Origin: DATDCY01 sp031406795 [NCBI: Candidatus Rokuibacteriota bacterium]
Lineage (GTDB): Bacteria; JAUVQV01
Assembly (NCBI GenBank): GCA_031406795.1
Contig: JANOHV010000243.1
Coordinates: forward strand, 1 to 26,747
Length of the DNA: 26,747 nucleotides
Reading direction: 5' to 3'
Below are positions 23,551 through 26,747 of the stretch, piece by piece. Position 1 is the first letter of the stretch. Every line of letters starts with the position of its first letter. Made by a program: the position numbers and the translations under genes. Below the pieces are notes generated by a model that was not told the origin of the DNA, ran no database searches, and was given only the letters and a program-made list of their open reading frames with translations.

Positions 23551-25211
23551 CCGCGCCCGCGCCCGCCGGCTTCGGACACCGCCGCCGCGAGCGCACCCGC
23601 GCCTCGCTGTTCGTGCAGGGCGAGCCGCTGATCTGGATCATGGGCGGCGGGCTGGTGATTGCGATCGCGATGATCGCCGGGCTGCTCGGCCTGATCGCCG
23701 ACGCGGGCTTTTCCACCTTTGTCCCGCGCCCGGTGGCCCGGATCCGGACCGCCGCGGGCAAGGTCCTGATGGGCGAGATCGAGCGTACCGAGGAGCGGCC
23801 CGGGGGCGCCGGCGGCAGGCGGCTGGTGCGCGTCGGCAATTTCGAGCTCACCGGGGAGCACTTCGTCTGGGTGGACGAAGCGCAGATCGTCGCCGAAGAC
23901 CGGCCGTCCCGGGCGCTCGTCGTCGAACGGCAGGAATGGGGCCGCTTCTACGGCGAGCCCGTCGGGTTCCTGATCGCCGGCGCGCCGGCCGCGGCCGGGC
24001 CGGACGAAGCCTGGCGGCTCTACCTCAAGCACCACGGCGAGGTCCGCGACCGCTGGAACGTCCGCCGCCGGATCGAAACGAAGGACGTCGGCGCCGTCAA
24101 CCGGCGCGTGGAGCGGGCGCGCCTCGTGTTGCGCGATGCGGAGCGCACGGGCGGAACCGGCTCCGCGACGCACGAGGCCGCGAAACTGCGCTTCGCCGCG
24201 GTCGAGGCGGGGGTGATGCGGGAATTCGAGCGCCTGCGCTCGGAGATACAGGAGCTGAACAAGGCCAACCGAAAGTACCAGCTCGTGCTGCGGACGGCCG
24301 ACGGGATCGAGAAGGAGATCGCCCTCGCCGAGATCGTGCGCGCCTATCCCGCGAACGACCTTTCCTTCGCCTCCCGTTCGCGGATCTACCTCGATCGCTG
24401 GCGGGAATTCCTCTTCGACGAGCCGCGCGAAGCAAACAGCGAGGGCGGGGTCTTCCCGGCGATCTTCGGCACGGTGATCATGACCCTCGTGATGTCGGTC
24501 GTCGTCGTGCCCTTCGGCGTGATGGCCGCCCTGTACCTGCGGGAGTACGCCCGGTCCGGCGCGGTCGTGAGCGCCGTGCGCATCTCGATCAACAACCTCG
24601 CCGGGGTCCCGAGCATCGTCTTCGGCGTCTTCGGCCTCGGCTTCTTCTGCTACTTCATGGGCACCTCCATCGACCAGCTGTTCTTCGCGGCGAACCTGCC
24701 AAACCCGACCTTCGGCAAGGGCGGCGTGCTCTGGGCCTCGCTGACGCTCTCGCTGCTGACGCTCCCGGTGGTTATCGTCGCGACCGAAGAAGCGCTCTCG
24801 GCGGTGCCGAACTCCCTGCGCGAGGGCTCATATGCCTGCGGGGCGAGCAAGTGGCAGACCATCCGGCGCATCGTGCTGCCGCGCGCGATGCCCGGCATCA
24901 TGACCGGGATGATCCTCGCGATGGCCCGCGGCGCGGGCGAGGTCGCGCCGTTGATGCTGGTCGGCGCCGTCAAGCTCGCCCCCGAGCTGCCCCTCGACAC
25001 GATCCCGCCCTTCGTCCACGCCCAGCGCAGCTTCATGCACCTCGGCTTCCACATCTACGACCTCGGCTTCCAGAGCCAGAACTCGGAGGCCGCCAAGCCG
25101 ATGGTTTTCACGACGACGCTGCTGCTGATCGCCGTCGTCTTTCTCCTCAACGTCATCGCGGTGCGCCTGAGAACCCGGCTGCGCCGACGGTTCGAATCCG
25201 AAAAGTTCTAG
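23547..25211 (+). CDS. pstA: Phosphate ABC transporter permease PstA, long form
   Basis: Second permease of the Pst complex, 554 residues against about 290 in the classic form. One membrane helix lies at about 28-52. Residues about 55-300 form an extra domain: a beta-rich segment (VARIRTAAGKVLMGEIERTE, VRVGNFELTGEHFVWVDEA) followed by a charged helical, probably coiled-coil stretch with many Arg and Glu (about 190-250). The permease core follows from about 308, with the EAA loop YACGASKWQTIRRIVLP. Start is GTG at 23547, overlapping the pstC stop by 4 bp, so translation is coupled. The frame is open further upstream but only as antiphase sequence inside pstC. The matching extra domains in PstC and PstA may touch each other or PstS in the periplasm. 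Confidence 0.93.
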   Translation: MTAPAPAGFGHRRRERTRASLFVQGEPLIWIMGGGLVIAIAMIAGLLGLIADAGFSTFVPRPVARIRTAAGKVLMGEIERTEERPGGAGGRRLVRVGNFELTGEHFVWVDEAQIVAEDRPSRALVVERQEWGRFYGEPVGFLIAGAPAAAGPDEAWRLYLKHHGEVRDRWNVRRRIETKDVGAVNRRVERARLVLRDAERTGGTGSATHEAAKLRFAAVEAGVMREFERLRSEIQELNKANRKYQLVLRTADGIEKEIALAEIVRAYPANDLSFASRSRIYLDRWREFLFDEPREANSEGGVFPAIFGTVIMTLVMSVVVVPFGVMAALYLREYARSGAVVSAVRISINNLAGVPSIVFGVFGLGFFCYFMGTSIDQLFFAANLPNPTFGKGGVLWASLTLSLLTLPVVIVATEEALSAVPNSLREGSYACGASKWQTIRRIVLPRAMPGIMTGMILAMARGAGEVAPLMLVGAVKLAPELPLDTIPPFVHAQRSFMHLGFHIYDLGFQSQNSEAAKPMVFTTTLLLIAVVFLLNVIAVRLRTRLRRRFESEKF

Positions 25212-25229
25212 GGAAGGAGCGCACGAGCG

Positions 25230-26096
25230 GTGAACGCCAAACTGGTCGAACCACCCCCGCCGGAGAAGGGGGGCTCGCGCCTCGAACGCGTCGCCTCAGG
25301 CGAGCGATTCGCGGCGGAGACCCACCCCGAGATCGACCGGGAGGAGATCATCGTCGACGTCCGCGACTTCTCGCTCTATTACGGGGCCAAGCAGGCGATC
25401 TTCGACATCAACCTCAAGATCCCGAAGGGCAAGGTCACCGCGATCGTCGGCCCCTCCGGGTGCGGCAAGTCGACGCTGCTGCGTTCGGTGAACCGGATCA
25501 ACGATCTGCTGCCGACAGTCCGGATCACCGGCGACATGCTGCTCAACGGCGACACGATCTACGATCCCGGCGTCGACGTGATCGAGCTGCGCAAGCGCAT
25601 GGGGATGGTCTTCCAGAAGCCAAACCCCTTCCCGATGAGCATCTTCGAAAACGTCGTCTACCCGCTGCGCATCGACGGGGAGAACCGCCGGGCCGTCCTC
25701 GACGAGGTCTGCGAGCGCTCGCTGCGCGGCGCCGCGCTCTGGGACGAGATGAAGGACCGCCTCCAGGACAGCGCCCTCGGCCTCTCCGGCGGACAACAGC
25801 AGCGCCTGTGCATCGCGCGGGCGATCGCCGCCGAGCCCGAAGTGCTGCTGATGGACGAACCCTGCTCGGCGCTCGACCCGATCGCCACGAACAAGATCGA
25901 GAACCTCATCGCCGAGCTGAAGGGGGAGTACTCGATCCTGATCGTGACGCACAACATGCAGCAGGCGGCGCGGACCAGCGACTTCACCGCCTTCATGTAC
26001 CTCGGCCATCTCATCGAGTACGGGCCGACCTCGACGATCTTCGTGAAACCGCACCTGCGCGAGACGATGGACTACGTCACCGGGCGCTTCGGCTGA
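25230..26096 (+). CDS. pstB: Phosphate ABC transporter ATPase PstB
   Basis: ATP-hydrolysing subunit of 288 residues that drives PstCA. Walker A is G74-P-S-G-C-G-K-S-T, the signature L185-S-G-G-Q-Q-Q-R, Walker B L206-L-M-D-E-P with the PstB-typical CSALDP, and the switch histidine H241. An N-terminal extension of about 40 residues precedes the ABC core and is longer than in E. coli. The start is a GTG at 25230 with GGAAGGAG about 10 nt upstream. It lies 18 bp after pstA and 22 bp before phoU. Confidence 0.95.
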   Translation: MNAKLVEPPPPEKGGSRLERVASGERFAAETHPEIDREEIIVDVRDFSLYYGAKQAIFDINLKIPKGKVTAIVGPSGCGKSTLLRSVNRINDLLPTVRITGDMLLNGDTIYDPGVDVIELRKRMGMVFQKPNPFPMSIFENVVYPLRIDGENRRAVLDEVCERSLRGAALWDEMKDRLQDSALGLSGGQQQRLCIARAIAAEPEVLLMDEPCSALDPIATNKIENLIAELKGEYSILIVTHNMQQAARTSDFTAFMYLGHLIEYGPTSTIFVKPHLRETMDYVTGRFG

Positions 26097-26118
26097 TGCC
26101 CCAAAGAGAGAGGATGCG

Positions 26119-26747
26119 ATGACACTGCGGCTGCACAAGGAGATCGAACGTCTCAAGAAGGAACTTCTCGCGCTCGGGGCGATCGTCGAAGAGTTGCTGC
26201 GCAAGGCGGTGCGGGCCCTCCAGAATCGCGACACGACGCTCGCGCGCGAGGTGATGGACGCCGACGAGGGCGTGGACAACCGCGAGGTGGAGCTCGAGGA
26301 GGACGGCCTCAAGATCATCGCGCTGCACCAGCCCGTCGCGATCGACCTGCGCTTCATCGTCTCGGTGCTGCGGATCAACTCCGATCTCGAGCGGATCGGC
26401 GATCTCGCCGTCAACATCGCGGAGCGCGCCAGCTACCTCGCGGGGGCCGAGTCCTCCGTCATCCCCATCGACTTCGCCCCGATGGCCGAGAAAGCCCAGG
26501 AGATGCTCACGAAGAGCCTCGACGCCTTCGTGAACATGGACACGGTGCTCGCCAAGCAGATCCTCGAGATGGACAACGAGGTCGACGAAATGAACCGGCG
26601 GATGTACTGCGCCGTCTACGAACTCGTCCGGAAGAACCCGGAGGACGTGGAAGTGCTGCTGCACCTGCTCTCGGCCAGCCGCCACCTCGAGCGCATCGCG
26701 GACCACGCCACCAACATCGCCGAGGACGTGATCTACATGGTCGACGG
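26119..26747 (+). CDS. phoU: Phosphate signalling protein PhoU (C-terminus beyond right edge)
   Basis: Cytoplasmic negative regulator that connects the Pst transporter to PhoR. The visible 209 residues contain both PhoU three-helix repeats with their metal-binding ExxxD signatures: E91-R-I-G-D95 followed by NIAE, and the second HLERIADHATNIAED near the cut end. Full-length PhoU is about 215-240 residues, so only a short tail is missing. The ATG at 26119 is preceded by GAGAGAGG; an ATG five bases earlier stops at once. It is the last visible gene of the pstSCAB-phoU operon. Confidence 0.94.
   Translation, partial: MTLRLHKEIERLKKELLALGAIVEELLRKAVRALQNRDTTLAREVMDADEGVDNREVELEEDGLKIIALHQPVAIDLRFIVSVLRINSDLERIGDLAVNIAERASYLAGAESSVIPIDFAPMAEKAQEMLTKSLDAFVNMDTVLAKQILEMDNEVDEMNRRMYCAVYELVRKNPEDVEVLLHLLSASRHLERIADHATNIAEDVIYMVD

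Overview
The window is visibly GC-rich, with dense coding, short gaps and no tRNA, rRNA, CRISPR array or insertion sequence that I could see. Gene content points to a free-living Gram-negative bacterium: long-form PstC and PstA permeases, a Tat-exported molybdenum aldehyde oxidase, a chemoreceptor, an ornithine-lipid-type acyltransferase and several two-component proteins with cysteine-rich inserts. The Cys-rich PAS kinase, the Cys-rich receiver-PilZ protein and the chemoreceptor tip variant are styles I associate with deltaproteobacteria (Desulfobacterota/Desulfuromonadota). That placement is an inference; no marker gene is present.

Layout. (1) 1-2833, minus strand: a stand-alone receiver overlapping the start of a chemoreceptor that runs off the left edge. 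(2) 2983-8116, minus strand: a tight four-gene operon in the order GH1 glycosidase, PHP phosphoesterase, GT21 lipid glycosyltransferase, OlsF-like bifunctional acyltransferase. (3) 8117-8602: a divergent intergenic region with a Pho-box-like site, the remnant of an NTF2/SnoaL-like gene and a sigma-70-like promoter. (4) 8603-12528, plus strand: FeS, molybdopterin and FAD subunits of a periplasmic aldehyde oxidoreductase. (5) 12548-13678, minus strand: a Cys-rich PAS histidine kinase. (6) 13906-16768, plus strand: a 72-residue Cys-rich protein, then phoB and phoR. (7) 16841-19588, minus strand: a receiver-PilZ protein and a NarL-type kinase/regulator pair. (8) 19783-26747, plus strand: pstS, pstC, pstA, pstB and phoU, the last cut by the right edge.

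Main result. The phosphate genes share a promoter element I read directly: 5-base cores of form YTMAY repeated every 11 bp, usually three in a row. It lies upstream of pstS (19692, 19703, 19714), of the small Cys-rich gene (13801, 13812, 13823) and of phoB (14175, 14186, 14197). The same triplet, including the 9-mer GCTCACACG shared with phoB, lies in reverse orientation upstream of the GH1-PHP-GT21-OlsF-like operon. A two-unit version lies upstream of the receiver-chemoreceptor pair. I therefore propose that the lipid operon belongs to the Pho regulon. It would replace phospholipids with phosphorus-free glycolipids and ornithine-type lipids during phosphate starvation, with a PHP phosphoesterase in the place that PlcP holds in the known PlcP/Agt pathway. 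The Cys-rich small protein in front of phoBR would be an undescribed member of the same regulon, and the chemoreceptor might serve phosphate-related taxis.
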